The notes below the pieces were generated by a model that did not search any database, was not told the DNA's origin, and worked only from the letters and a program-made list of their open reading frames with translations. The position numbers and the translations under genes are program-made. From NCBI RefSeq assembly GCF_932526225.1, contig NC_064034.1:21541747-21605746 (forward strand): a DNA stretch of 64,000 nt, in the 5' to 3' direction. Shown here piece by piece: positions 36,536 to 46,828 of this stretch; positions within the stretch are counted from its first letter, which is position 1, and each line of letters opens with the position of its first letter. The DNA is from Nematostella vectensis (taxonomy: Eukaryota > Cnidaria > Anthozoa > Actiniaria > Edwardsiidae).

Positions 36536-37190
36536 CACATTGACCCCTCAACCGGCCTGTACCGGCTTTGAGAAGTACCCATGGCCTTAAAAAATTATAC
36601 AAAATTATGCAAAATATACAGAACAAGATGAAGATATTCAGCCATCAGTCTAAGGGATAAATGGTCTTTTAGTTAGCATCCAACCAAGGTGATAGCAACT
36701 ACTCTTTAGCCGAATAGCTCAGGTTCTTTGACAAATTTCAAATCATGCAATGAAAAACAAAGCAGAATCAACCCTCTCAACAAAACGCTCAAAATACCAC
36801 ACAAGGGAGAGAGATCAGCAAACACAGACACAAATAGATACCTTTATTCTGATCCTCCAGGTCAACTTCCATGGCTTCAAAACACAATGTCCACTTCTTG
36901 AAAGCTTGTGAAACCACTCGGATGCCATTACGGATTGCAAAGCATTTTGGGGGATCCGGGGAAAAATTCATGAGGGGAGGGCCAGTCAACACTCCTTCTT
37001 TTTACCTAAAAGCCAAACAAATCAATTCCAGGTCATACAGACCCAGAACAGCAACAATTTTGGAATCAATTTGGTTTCAGAAAAGACAGCATTTAGGAGA
37101 GCTGTGGTGGTTCATTGGAAAATAATTCTCTCATCCAGGCAAAGCCAAACAACAATAGACTTCATGATGTCCTAGGACACTCTCCAATAT
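36536..37190 (+). mobile_element. Truncated copy of a piggyBac-like non-autonomous element
   Basis: Shares its left end (ACATTGACCCCTCAACCGGC and onward) and much of its body with the longer copy at 55231-56162, including CCTTTATTCTGATCCTCCAG and AATGTCCACTTCTTGAAAGC. The flanking TTAA has become ATAA. The right part is missing: similarity stops at CCAATATG (about 37183), where another repeat begins. Confidence 0.75.
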
Positions 37191-38165
37191 GAGCGGAGCT
37201 CGCACGCGGCGCGACGCGTGAGCGGAGCCCCATACCTAAGAAAAAGTGGTATACAAAACAAACGGCAACAAATATTGGTAACACATCGACTCGAGTTTTA
37301 GTGACGAGATGTCCGTCCGTCTCTTAAAAGCATCGTATGACAACCAAACTTGGCAGGTGTCATGTATGTGTCAAGGAAAGTGCAAAACTGTGGTCACGTG
37401 GTTGTTGACGTAATCGATGACGTCACTAGAAGCAAAAATATGCTAACGTCATCTAAATAAAAATATTTATATTTCACAAAGAAAAACATATGGCAACCAA
37501 ACTCGGTAGGTGTCATGTAGGTGTCAAAAGAGATGCAAAAATATGGTCACGTGTTGTGTGACGTCATCGATGACCTCACTTTAAGAAAAAAACGTGATTA
37601 AAAACAAAATCATTTATATCTTTGAAATAAACATTGTTTCACAACCAAACTTGGCAGGTGTCATGTTTGTGTCAAGAGGGGAAGGGTGCAAAAATATGGT
37701 CACGTGATTTGTGACGTCATCGAGGACTAAAGGCTAAACTATTACGATTTCATTAAGAACAAAAATATCCATATCTCATGAACAAAACATCCTATAACCA
37801 TCAATCTTGGTATGTGTCATGAAAGTGTCAAGGGGGGTGCACCAATATAATCACGTGATTGTGACGTCATCAACGACGTCACTAGAAGCAAAAATATACT
37901 GACGTCATCAAATAAAACATTTATATTTCATTTTGTTGTCGTGTGACAACAAAACTCGGTGTGAGGTGTGAGGTATGCTTCAATTGGGGTGCAATGAGTT
38001 GTTCACGTGACGTCATCGATGACGTCAATAAATTAAAACTACCATGACGCCGAAACATCTTATGACAACTAAACTTGTTATGTGTAATGTAGATGTGGGG
38101 GAAATGGGTACAACAAGTTGGTCGCGTGATCTGTGAAATCGTTGACGTCGTCAAAAACAGAAATG
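37191..38165 (+). repeat. About 150-bp degenerate tandem repeat rich in CACGTG and TGACGTCA palindromes
   Basis: About six units, each with an ACAACCAAACTTGGCAGGTG-like segment (about 37339, 37493, 37640, 37794, 37947, 38065), GTGTCAAGG, then CACGTG and TGACGTCATCGATGACGTCA-type palindromes. The flank GAGCGGAGCTCGCACGC (about 37191) resembles the right boundary of a second copy at 50975-51920, so the family is dispersed. No protein is encoded. Confidence 0.8.
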
Positions 38166-38690
38166 ATAATAATATTGATTCTAAGAGCGCAATGCAATGC
38201 ATCGTTCAAGAGCACTTATGGCTTCCTTTTGCCGTTGTGTAAATTTGCAAATCGAAAATTAATTAAGTAAGTATGTTTTTGATTAATTCAATTGAACGGC
38301 CTACGGGGCAGCCTGATTCTCGATTTCGTCGAGTTTTTTCGCTAAGTTTGATTGGCAGCTGAGAATTACAAACCGGTTAAAGCAATTGAACTTGGCGCGA
38401 CCGCGTGATTGTGAATTTAGGGGTGACATTGACATGTGTTCACTAATGAAATAAAGGTCGTAATTGAAATTAAACTTGGCCACAATTGAAATAAAAGAAA
38501 ATTTTTCCCAAAGAAAGTAACGGTCACAAACGTGCTGATAAATCTTGTAGCCAATGTCTTGCGTGTGGCATTCACAAGTTTGAGTAAACGATGTCGCCAA
38601 TGGCCCGCGCAACCTGACTTGGACACATGCAAATTCTGTTCCTTTGTATGTATATTGCTTCTTGCAGATGAACCTGGGGGGGATGGATTT
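38166..38690. other. Intergenic, no recognised feature
   Basis: AT-rich sequence. A 138-codon frame on the minus strand (38301-38717) has no recognisable domain and overlaps repeat sequence at one end. I do not call it a gene. Confidence 0.5.
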
Positions 38691-38692
38691 CC

Positions 38693-39145
38693 AAAAAAGT
38701 AGACGGGGGTGCTCCAACTATCTTTTAGGGTATAAAATTCTTACCAACTGCTATCTCTTAGGGGGTGTTTTAGGATTTTTCCGATTCTGCCATCTTTTAG
38801 GGGTTTTCACGCCCGGGGAGGAGGATTTTTCCGATTCTGCTATGATTTAGGTTGTCGCTAAATGGTGGCCCAACCGCTCCAAACGTATTTTACAAAAAAC
38901 CACAAGTCAGCTGATCGGTTGCTACTTCCGGCTTTATTGTCGGTAACAGAATACAGGATCCGTCAGCCAATTAAAACGGGTATTTTTTTTTAATGCTATC
39001 TCTACGGGGGAAAAATTCCTTTGACCACACCCAATTTGCTATATCTTAGGGGTAAAAATTTCTGTTGACCGCGCCCAAAGTGCCATCCTTTAGGGTTAAA
39101 ATCGATTTTGCTGACGATCACGCACCCCCGTCTGTTTTAATCGTA
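38693..39145. mobile_element. Possible short inverted-repeat element with TTTAGGGG motifs
   Basis: The left end AGTAGACGGGGGTGCTCC (38697) is mirrored by ACGCACCCCCGTCTG at 39120-39134. Inside, phrases like ATCTTTTAGGGGTTTT and GGGGTAAAAATT recur five to six times. This suggests a non-autonomous element with about 15-bp imperfect ends. No target duplication could be confirmed. Confidence 0.45.
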
Positions 39146-39995
39146 GTCTGCCCGGAATAGCCAGTTCATGGAAAATATCACTCCTGGCTCGCCTTTACTT
39201 TCACTTATCAGCTTGGGAACGGTTTCTAGGTCAACAACCTACGCTTTATTATCTGGCAGGGGCTCGGCCTGCTTGCAGTCTTCGGGCACCAACAGACTAA
39301 GAGACTTCACACACAATTACGGCTTTCATATAACGCTGCTAGTTATTCCTGTCGGAAGACTGCAATAAAATTACGATTTTATAATTTAGTGTACATATAG
39401 ACAACCGAAAACATTCAATACCCACAACAAATCTCAATTCAGATTTGCTTACCGTTTCTCAACAAACAGAGATAGGTCGACAATTTACTGTTTTTTTTTA
39501 ATAAATCGAAAACTGTCGGGCATTTAGTCCATTAAGGATCTTTCCCGACTGTCGGGCATATAGCCAATGCGTAATTCTAAAGCACGAAATTCCCTTTAAC
39601 TTGGCTGAAATGTGCCGTGTTTTACAATGCGCTCTCCGGTCAAGTTATGTTGTGTAGTCGTGAGCCTGAGTCATGCAAGCCGAAACGTGCTCGACTAAGT
39701 CGAAAGTGAATTTCGTGGTTCAGAATTTAGCCTGACAGCCTAACAAACTCTACTCCTCCTGTCCTCGATGCATCCTACTCAATAACAAAAGTTAAGAAAC
39801 TGCTGACTTGGATCACTTGCAGTCTGTGCATTCGACTCGTGAACAGCACGAGCTCCAAAGGGCCTGAGGGATTACAACCACCAACATGCAAAGGCGCTTC
39901 TGATGGGTTCAACGTGAAAGGCTGTCCCATGGCACAAAACTTTAAAACGTGATAGACAACACTCGCAATTTGTGATAGCTACTATACTACACTCA
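39146..39995. other. Intergenic, 3' side of the GPCR gene
   Basis: No gene seen. CGAAAACTGTCGGGCATTTAG and GACTGTCGGGCATATAGCC (about 39507 and 39547) form a short direct repeat. The GPCR 3' untranslated region probably occupies part of this stretch on the minus strand. Confidence 0.4.
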
Positions 39996-41426
39996 TCAAC
40001 ATCTGCTTTCTTGCAGTTTACCCAAGCGATGCATCAGATTTTTATCATCCGTCATGTCCAGTGATATCTCGTCTGTCTGGAAACTGTCATCTATGTGGAG
40101 ACCATTTCCTTGCTTATCTTCCTCGCACGTTATACTCTGGTGATTATTGGGCGGGACAGATATAACAGACATTACGCGACCTTTCTCATCACGCCCCCTT
40201 GAACTTGAAGTAGCGTCTACCATCTCACCCTTATCCACATTCTTCAATTTCGAGAAGTTGATCAACTCTGTGCCCGCCCCATCATTAGGGGCACCATTCA
40301 GTAAAGTGTTTTTTCCTAACTCTTTCTCCAACCCTCCTCTCATTTTCTTCGCGGCTTGATATCTGTCACGCGATGAGGGTTTATATCTGTCACGCGATGA
40401 GGAAAGCGTCTTGCCAGCTCGGATGTACCCTGATCGGAACTCCTTGCTGTACAGACCGTAGATGAACGGGTTCAACACGCTGTTCGAGTAGGTGAATAAG
40501 CGGCATACGACTGCAGTGACGGGGAAGTGCGGGTGATTGGAGAAATCGCCATAGTCTACCCAAAGCCAGAGCACTTGATTAGGGAACATACTGATGGCGA
40601 AAACAATCACTACAATTATAAACATTTTCGTCACCTTAAAGTGCTGTTCCCTACGCGTCTCTTCTAGGTTTTGATGATCTGTGTCACTGCGCACACTGTT
40701 GGATCTTTGAGAGTTCTTCTTAGACAAGGAACTGTACTTGACGGCGGTCTTGTTTGCATTTGACAGGCTTTGAAGTGCAATGGAATACAGCACAATCATC
40801 ACCACTAGCGGGACAGCATACTGTAGTAGGAACAGTACCATCGTGTAAGCTTGTTTGTACGCAAAAGCCGGCTCTGGCCATTCCTCTACACAGTCCTTAA
40901 TTCCAGACGTAGCCGACAAATTTAGAACAAGCATATAAGGTATTACGACCATAGCTGCGAAAGCAAAGATGGAGGCAATCTTGCAGTACAGACGTCGGCC
41001 TTTCCAGCGCTGGCTGAATGGGTAAACAAGTGCTCTGTAACGATCCACACAGATTGCAGTTAGCAGAAATGTTGTTGATGTGGTGAGGTATGTCTGGCAT
41101 GGCCAAAGGATCTTACACATCGCTTTACCAAATATCCATTTGTATTTTAGCTCCTCGTAGGCTAAATCGAATGGGATACTGAGAGACGGTGTGAGCAGGT
41201 CACATATCGCCACGTGCAGGATGAGGATATGTGAAGAACTTCGCATTTTCTTGGTGAAGCATATAACGGAGATCACCAATATGTTTCCAGTCATACTGAG
41301 GAGAAAGATAATAGAGTAGAGCGCCATTTTGAGGATTTTGAACTCCGTTGATATCCGCGCGTGATTTCCAATTCCGTCGAGTCCAGTAAAGGTTGTAAAG
41401 TTTGACGAATTCATTGATATGTCCAC
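39996..41426 (-). CDS. Class A (rhodopsin-type) GPCR, neuropeptide-receptor-like, intronless
   Basis: A 476-residue single-exon receptor, expected at the plasma membrane. N-terminal glycosylation sites at Asn6 and Asn9. TM1 contains GN (48-49, MTGNILVI). TM2 has HVAICDLLTP. Cys104 and Cys179 can form the TM3-ECL2 disulfide. The DRY motif is at 128-130 (CVDRYRALVYPF), TM6 has FAISMFPNQVLW and TM7 has NSVLNPFIYG (NPxxY at 319-323). The pattern best resembles peptide receptors of the NPFF/NPY/orexin group. The usual CWxP toggle is SMFP here. The long Ser/Lys-rich ICL3 (about 222-263) and tail suggest phosphorylation control. The tail contains a small duplication, SSRDRYKPSSRDRYQ. Ligand unknown. 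Intronless receptors of this kind are common in cnidarians. Confidence 0.95.
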   Translation of the reverse strand: MDISMNSSNFTTFTGLDGIGNHARISTEFKILKMALYSIIFLLSMTGNILVISVICFTKKMRSSSHILILHVAICDLLTPSLSIPFDLAYEELKYKWIFGKAMCKILWPCQTYLTTSTTFLLTAICVDRYRALVYPFSQRWKGRRLYCKIASIFAFAAMVVIPYMLVLNLSATSGIKDCVEEWPEPAFAYKQAYTMVLFLLQYAVPLVVMIVLYSIALQSLSNANKTAVKYSSLSKKNSQRSNSVRSDTDHQNLEETRREQHFKVTKMFIIVVIVFAISMFPNQVLWLWVDYGDFSNHPHFPVTAVVCRLFTYSNSVLNPFIYGLYSKEFRSGYIRAGKTLSSSRDRYKPSSRDRYQAAKKMRGGLEKELGKNTLLNGAPNDGAGTELINFSKLKNVDKGEMVDATSSSRGRDEKGRVMSVISVPPNNHQSITCEEDKQGNGLHIDDSFQTDEISLDMTDDKNLMHRLGKLQESRC

Positions 41427-41975
41427 TTTTAGCTCAGTGCAGTTTCCTCGACCTTTAGTTCTTCACAAATCGATGAAGAAACATCGCTTGTCATCGGCTT
41501 AATGGATTCTTCGAGTGCTTCAATTAGCTACCAAAAAGAAAACAAAGTGATTATCCTGATTATCCTTTTGATTTGATAAGCTTGATGACCTTAGTTTCTA
41601 GCGCTCTCGAGGAAGTTTTTTTTTACTTAAACCTTTTTATATAGAGCGGTTCCCTGATTAAAAGAAAATACACTTGACAAAAAAAAGGGGAGAACTTCTT
41701 TAGGGAACCATTTTTCTAGAAGCTTGCATTCAATTCAATACGTCTGTTAGGCGCCAAGCTACGGCTCGTTTTCGTGTCTCCATTCTTAATCTACGCATGA
41801 GCCTGGTGGAGGTGGATTCTAGAAAACAATTTACTTGGCGAAGGTGAACATCTTTAGTTATTGAAAAAGGCTGATGTCGAGAATCTAATATAAAAAATTG
41901 AATGGACATTAACGCAATAGTCAAGAAAGTAGAGGGGTTAAAGGAAGTTAGCAATTTTTAATCCGCCATAGATAT
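41427..41975. other. 5' flank of the GPCR gene
   Basis: Presumed 5' untranslated and promoter sequence of the minus-strand receptor. I see no clear TATA box, repeat or other gene. A 74-codon minus-strand frame at 41730-41954 shows no domain. Confidence 0.35.
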
Positions 41976-41977
41976 AA

Positions 41978-42745
41978 TACCACACCAGATATAAGACCAC
42001 AACAACACCACAGTCCAGATACAAGTCCACAACGACACCAGATATAAGATCACAACAACGCCAGATATAAGACCACAACAACACCAGATATAAGATCACA
42101 ACAACGCCAGATATAAGACCACAACAACACCAGATATAAGATCACAACAACGCCAGATATAAGACCACAACAAGACCAGATATAAGAACACAACAACGCC
42201 AGATATAAGACCACAACAACACCAGATATAAGATCACAACAACGCCAGATATAAGACCACAACAAGACCAGATATAAGAACACAACAACGCCAGATATAA
42301 GACCATAACCACACCAAATATAAGAACATAACCACACCAGATATTAGACCATAACCACACCAGCTCGAACCAGATATAAGACCACAACAACACCAGATAT
42401 AAGATCACAACAACGCCAGATATAAGACCACAACAACACCAGATATAAGACCACAACAACACCAGATATAAGACCACAACAAAACCAGATATAAGAACAC
42501 AACAACGCCAGATATAAGACCATAACCACACCAAATATAAGAACATAACCACACCAGATATTAGACCATAACCACACCAGCTCGAACCAGATATAAGACC
42601 ACAACAACACCAGATATAAGGCCATAACAACAACAGATATAAGACTACAACAACAACAGATATAAGACCACAACAACACCAGATATAAGACCACAACAAC
42701 ACCAGATATAAGACCATAACCACACCAGATATAAGACCACAACAA
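41978..42745. repeat. 23-bp minisatellite
   Basis: About 33 copies of ACCAGATATAAGACCACAACAAC and variants (GATCAC, AAGAACAC, CATAACC). A roughly 220-bp internal block ending in CACACCAGCTCGAACCAG is duplicated (about 42300-42370 and 42520-42595). Overlapping minus-strand frames (LYLVLLWSYIW) are repeat artefacts. Confidence 0.95.
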
Positions 42746-45633
42746 TTGATTTATCAAAATAGAATGTAAGATAAACCAAAACAGACACGATGCAATGTCT
42801 GTAGAGGTCCGGATTTGGGCATATGTAGGCAAACGCATTAAAAAATGTCAAATGGTAAATGACACTTCAATATGATATTGTACCAAATGTAAAAATATAT
42901 ATAAATGGTACGATCATGTCATTAATGTATGGCATCCTGGAGGTTATTCATCTCCTTAATTCTTACAAATTATTAGTACCCAGTAATATTCCACCGCTCG
43001 GTCGTTTTCCATTCGCCAATGCCGTTTTCACTGACGCAACTTTTTTTGACCTAAGTATCTGTGGGTAGGGTCAATGACTTTGCCTTCTCGGGATGAATAC
43101 GGCGAATGCTTCCGTGCATCTTATAGCACACACACTTCATCAATCTGTTAAGCACATTCTCTTAAGCATTCTGTTAAGCACGCCCGTGAACAAGTCGTTC
43201 TTATTCTTACTCTGGACTCCAGAAGATCTCGTATCTCACGAGATTATCCGGGACCTCTGGAAACTAGGATATCGTATGGCTATATTTCCTGTCAAATTGA
43301 GTGACAAGAGGACTATATCCTACACAGAAGAGAATATGTAAGCCTTAGGGCTTTGAAACTATGCGATTTTAGTTGCAAGGTCACAATTGTCCCTATTTTT
43401 TCGCATGTACTCTACATGACAAATGTACTATGACCAAGGTAATTAAAAAAACAGATGTTCCATCTAGCGGCTACAGAAAGGATCCTTGCTCAGCGATAGC
43501 TTTAGCATAAGCCTCAGTAAATTGAGGTTAAACAGCGGCGAAATAAAGGTTTTGAAATTCATCTTTAAACATTTTCATAACTAAGATAACATGCTTATAT
43601 TTTTGATAGACAGTAGAATCGCGCGGCACAACTAAATTTACCGAATAAAGGATTATTACTATGCATGTACCAAATCACACTTGTTTACAAGGAACAAATT
43701 TCGCCAATATCTCAAACCGCACTATTTAGCGGCGAACTACGTGCGAGGGTTCCCAATCGTTTAAGAAGCCGGATTTCAATAGCAAGAAAAGTCATACTGT
43801 TTTATGTTAGAAAAACACGGTTTTCAGAATGTTTAAATTCTTAAAACACATTCTATTTTACTGGAATTTTGGTACTGGAGCATAAGCCGATATTTGTTCA
43901 CGGATGAAACCTATGAGCGAAGGCGTGATATCAGTCATAAGAGTTGTTTTTCATAATTGACATGCTTGCCTGACTCTCTTTAAAGGGCCTTTTTTTTAGA
44001 AATAGAAAAAACTACCTTTTTACCGGGGTAATATTTTACATGCCTATCGGCCTCTTCACACATAATAAAACACTTATCTAAATTCTTTAAACGCATGCAG
44101 CCTGGCCAATTTTGAAGAGAACACTCTGTTCTAAATGTTGGTCGAATAAAAAACAAGAAAATACGGCAATTATTTTTATTATGGAAAATACAAAAAAAAA
44201 GCATGGACTAACAGATAGTAGATCTGCAAACACATGTATTACACACATTTAACATTTCTATCTGCTCTGACACACTTTCGTGCACATGAAACGGCCCATT
44301 TTAAAACTACCTGTTAGCGCTTGTATCAACATACCGTGGTATACAATGCCAGCCCTTACCTTGGCGTAGAAGTGCTAACGCTAAGCCCAGATTTACACTA
44401 CGTCCGAAGTTATAATCCATTTACGATAATCTCACGCCAAGACTGCGTTTCTGCGGCGATGGGACTTCAATTTGACGCGGCACTAATGAAGATAAGCATG
44501 CTTTCTCGCCATTGGCTAAAACCCTGCTGATTATCTTGCAGCTCTCGTGGATTTGTCATTTTTTGGTGCGCGGTTGGTCCTACAATGGAGTCGATTTCAC
44601 GATATGCCTCAAGGAAAATGTATCGGGATATAGGGTGGGTCTCGTTAGACGGTAGTTTAGACGGCGGGGGGGGGGGGGGGGGGGTGGGGGAAATATTATT
44701 CGTGTCCTTTCCGCATCTGCACACCAAAAATACGTAGAAAATAAATTGACCCTTGAAATTTCTATTATATCCTCACAAACAAATGTGCAAACACCATAAA
44801 CGAAATGCCATTATTTTTTTATTTGTCTGGGCATTATGCAGTGTCAGTTTTAGATGTTTTCCTAAATCAAATAAATAAGCGTAATATCACTGTTATGGTA
44901 ACTCTTCGGGATCATACGATGAAGCCCTTCCTAAAAGGCATGTACCCCAAATGTCACAACCAAACAGAAATACTGGTACAACGAGTTACAAAAACAATTT
45001 CAACAGTACTTGTATTGAAATTTAATAAATAAGCGTAATATCACTGTTATGTTAACTCTTCGGGATAAATAATTAACAAGAGCAAATACATGTCGGATTC
45101 CTGGTATACCGCAAATGGGTCATGCATCTGTTTTCTTTGGGAGTGTATATATCGGAAATATAATTACATAAGCCACGTCATCTTCGAATTTGAGGTAAGC
45201 CTAATTGCAGTAGAACCCAGACAACCTGTCTTTCTCAGCCTCGGGAAAACCGTAATAAAGATGTTAACTTTGTAGTAGTTTTGGAAAGGCACTTCTTTTC
45301 ATGCCTTGTAACTGTATTGTCTTACTCTGATACACAAATAGAGCAAAATATCACTTGTCTTTGCTTCTACAGTCTTCATGGGTTAAAAAAATCTAAAAAA
45401 TGCAAACTCAAAATATTATCAATTTGTTCTACAAATAATCAGCGTATGCGAGACCTAGTCCAGAGTCCTAGTCCTAGTCCTGGTCTGGACTAATGCGAGA
45501 CCGTGCAAGATATTCGATAATCTTTAATGTATAACTCCATGCTAGCTGACTCTGAACATTTGACAGTTTTGTATTTTTTTAAATAAATGTTTTTAGATCG
45601 GTCTAAATATACAGAAAGCATTTCCTGACACGA

Positions 45634-45679
<46 letters not shown>

Positions 45680-46828
45680 CAATTCCCATACAGAGAGCCG
45701 AGATCAAAAACATGCATACATAATAGTACTTTTCAGCGTCTGTATGCAAGTTCCCATAAATCCGGTATATTTACAGTCGGTGATCTAGTGCGGGTGAAAA
45801 AAGGCATGTCTTAGGAGAAATAAATAATATTAAATAACGAATAATTATACTTTTAATGGTGTATTTCCCGATACTCAGCAGAACGTCTGGTAAGCAGCAT
45901 TCACCACCTAGTAATACGAAATATCACCAAATTAGATTTGACAGCAGTATTATCGCAACAGCAGCCATATTCAACTTTGTCAGACATAAAACAGTTGTTT
46001 GTCGTTAAATTATTGTACACACATGAGCCATAATGAAAGGCATTGCTCACGTTCTTCACAGAGGGTCGAATATGCAATAAGCGCCCTGCTTGAATTAAGT
46101 GCCCACTCTCGATCAAGCCTCCCTTTCTCACGACTTAAAGAATACAACAATACTCGATATATAGCAGCAAGTCCGTATAACGGTAACGATTTCAGGTCCC
46201 GTCAACTGCAAAATCGACTTAACGATTTTTATCGATTTAACGATTTCTATCGAAACAATTTGTGGGCCCGTTGCAGTATCGTTACCTATGTCTAGGTTCA
46301 ACTGCAGTTCGCTTGTTAGACTCCTGTTTATGGTGGGAATGGTGGCCCGAGGGGGGGGGGGGGCAATAGGAGTGAGCAATAGTTCTAGCGCTCGTACCTG
46401 CCTGTCGAGGGAGATGAATTTCTGTACTGTGAGCCGCTGGGAGACTGGCGTCTATTCAGGCATGCCCCCATGCCGCTATTGATGGATGTCTGACTGCAAC
46501 TGATAAATTGAGGTGTACTAACCCTGCAAAAAGATGACAACCTTAGAAAGTCCCAAACCGAACCCAGGGTTTTGTGTTCCCGTGTACAGAATCCACAGCA
46601 TTGGAACTTGTGCTTTCATCGCGTCACTTGGCGTCCCACATGCGCTTGCAATCCCAATCAATATCTAGAGCTGAAATACGCAACCTAAAAAGATGCTCCA
46701 AAGTGATTTATATCCGTCTTGTCTGCTGAAAAGTATGTGAAAATAATAATGCCATGCGATTTGTTCTGTATGATGTTAAAAACGCTTAGTGGCATCTTAG
46801 TGGGTGAGGCATATTCAGAGTTTTGGTC
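42746..46828. other. 4.1-kb intergenic stretch without a supported gene
   Basis: No frame longer than about 100 codons and no recognised domain. Visible features: a G-run at about 44665-44684; a 44-nt A-run at 45635-45678; near-identical short blocks GCGTAATATCACTGTTATG at about 44879 and 45033; a small inverted repeat TAGTCCAG/CTGGACTA at 45456-45492; and a G-run at about 46351-46363. The A-run could be the tail of a decayed retroelement, but no element body is recognisable. Confidence 0.5.

Noticed and set aside
38301-38717. 138-codon minus frame in the ALDH1L-GPCR intergenic region
   Set aside because: No recognisable motif; overlaps repetitive sequence; no splice or promoter support.
42050-42838. 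Membrane-protein-like minus frames LYLVLLWSYIW, up to 193 codons
   Set aside because: Hydrophobicity arises from the 23-bp repeat. Frames overlap each other and have no conserved domain.
43093-43341. 82-codon plus frame MNTANASVHL
   Set aside because: No domain or neighbour support, and its length is within chance expectation for this base composition.
45635-45678. A-run as a retrotransposon or processed pseudogene tail
   Set aside because: No element body, ORF or target duplication is recognisable upstream. Kept only as a homopolymer.
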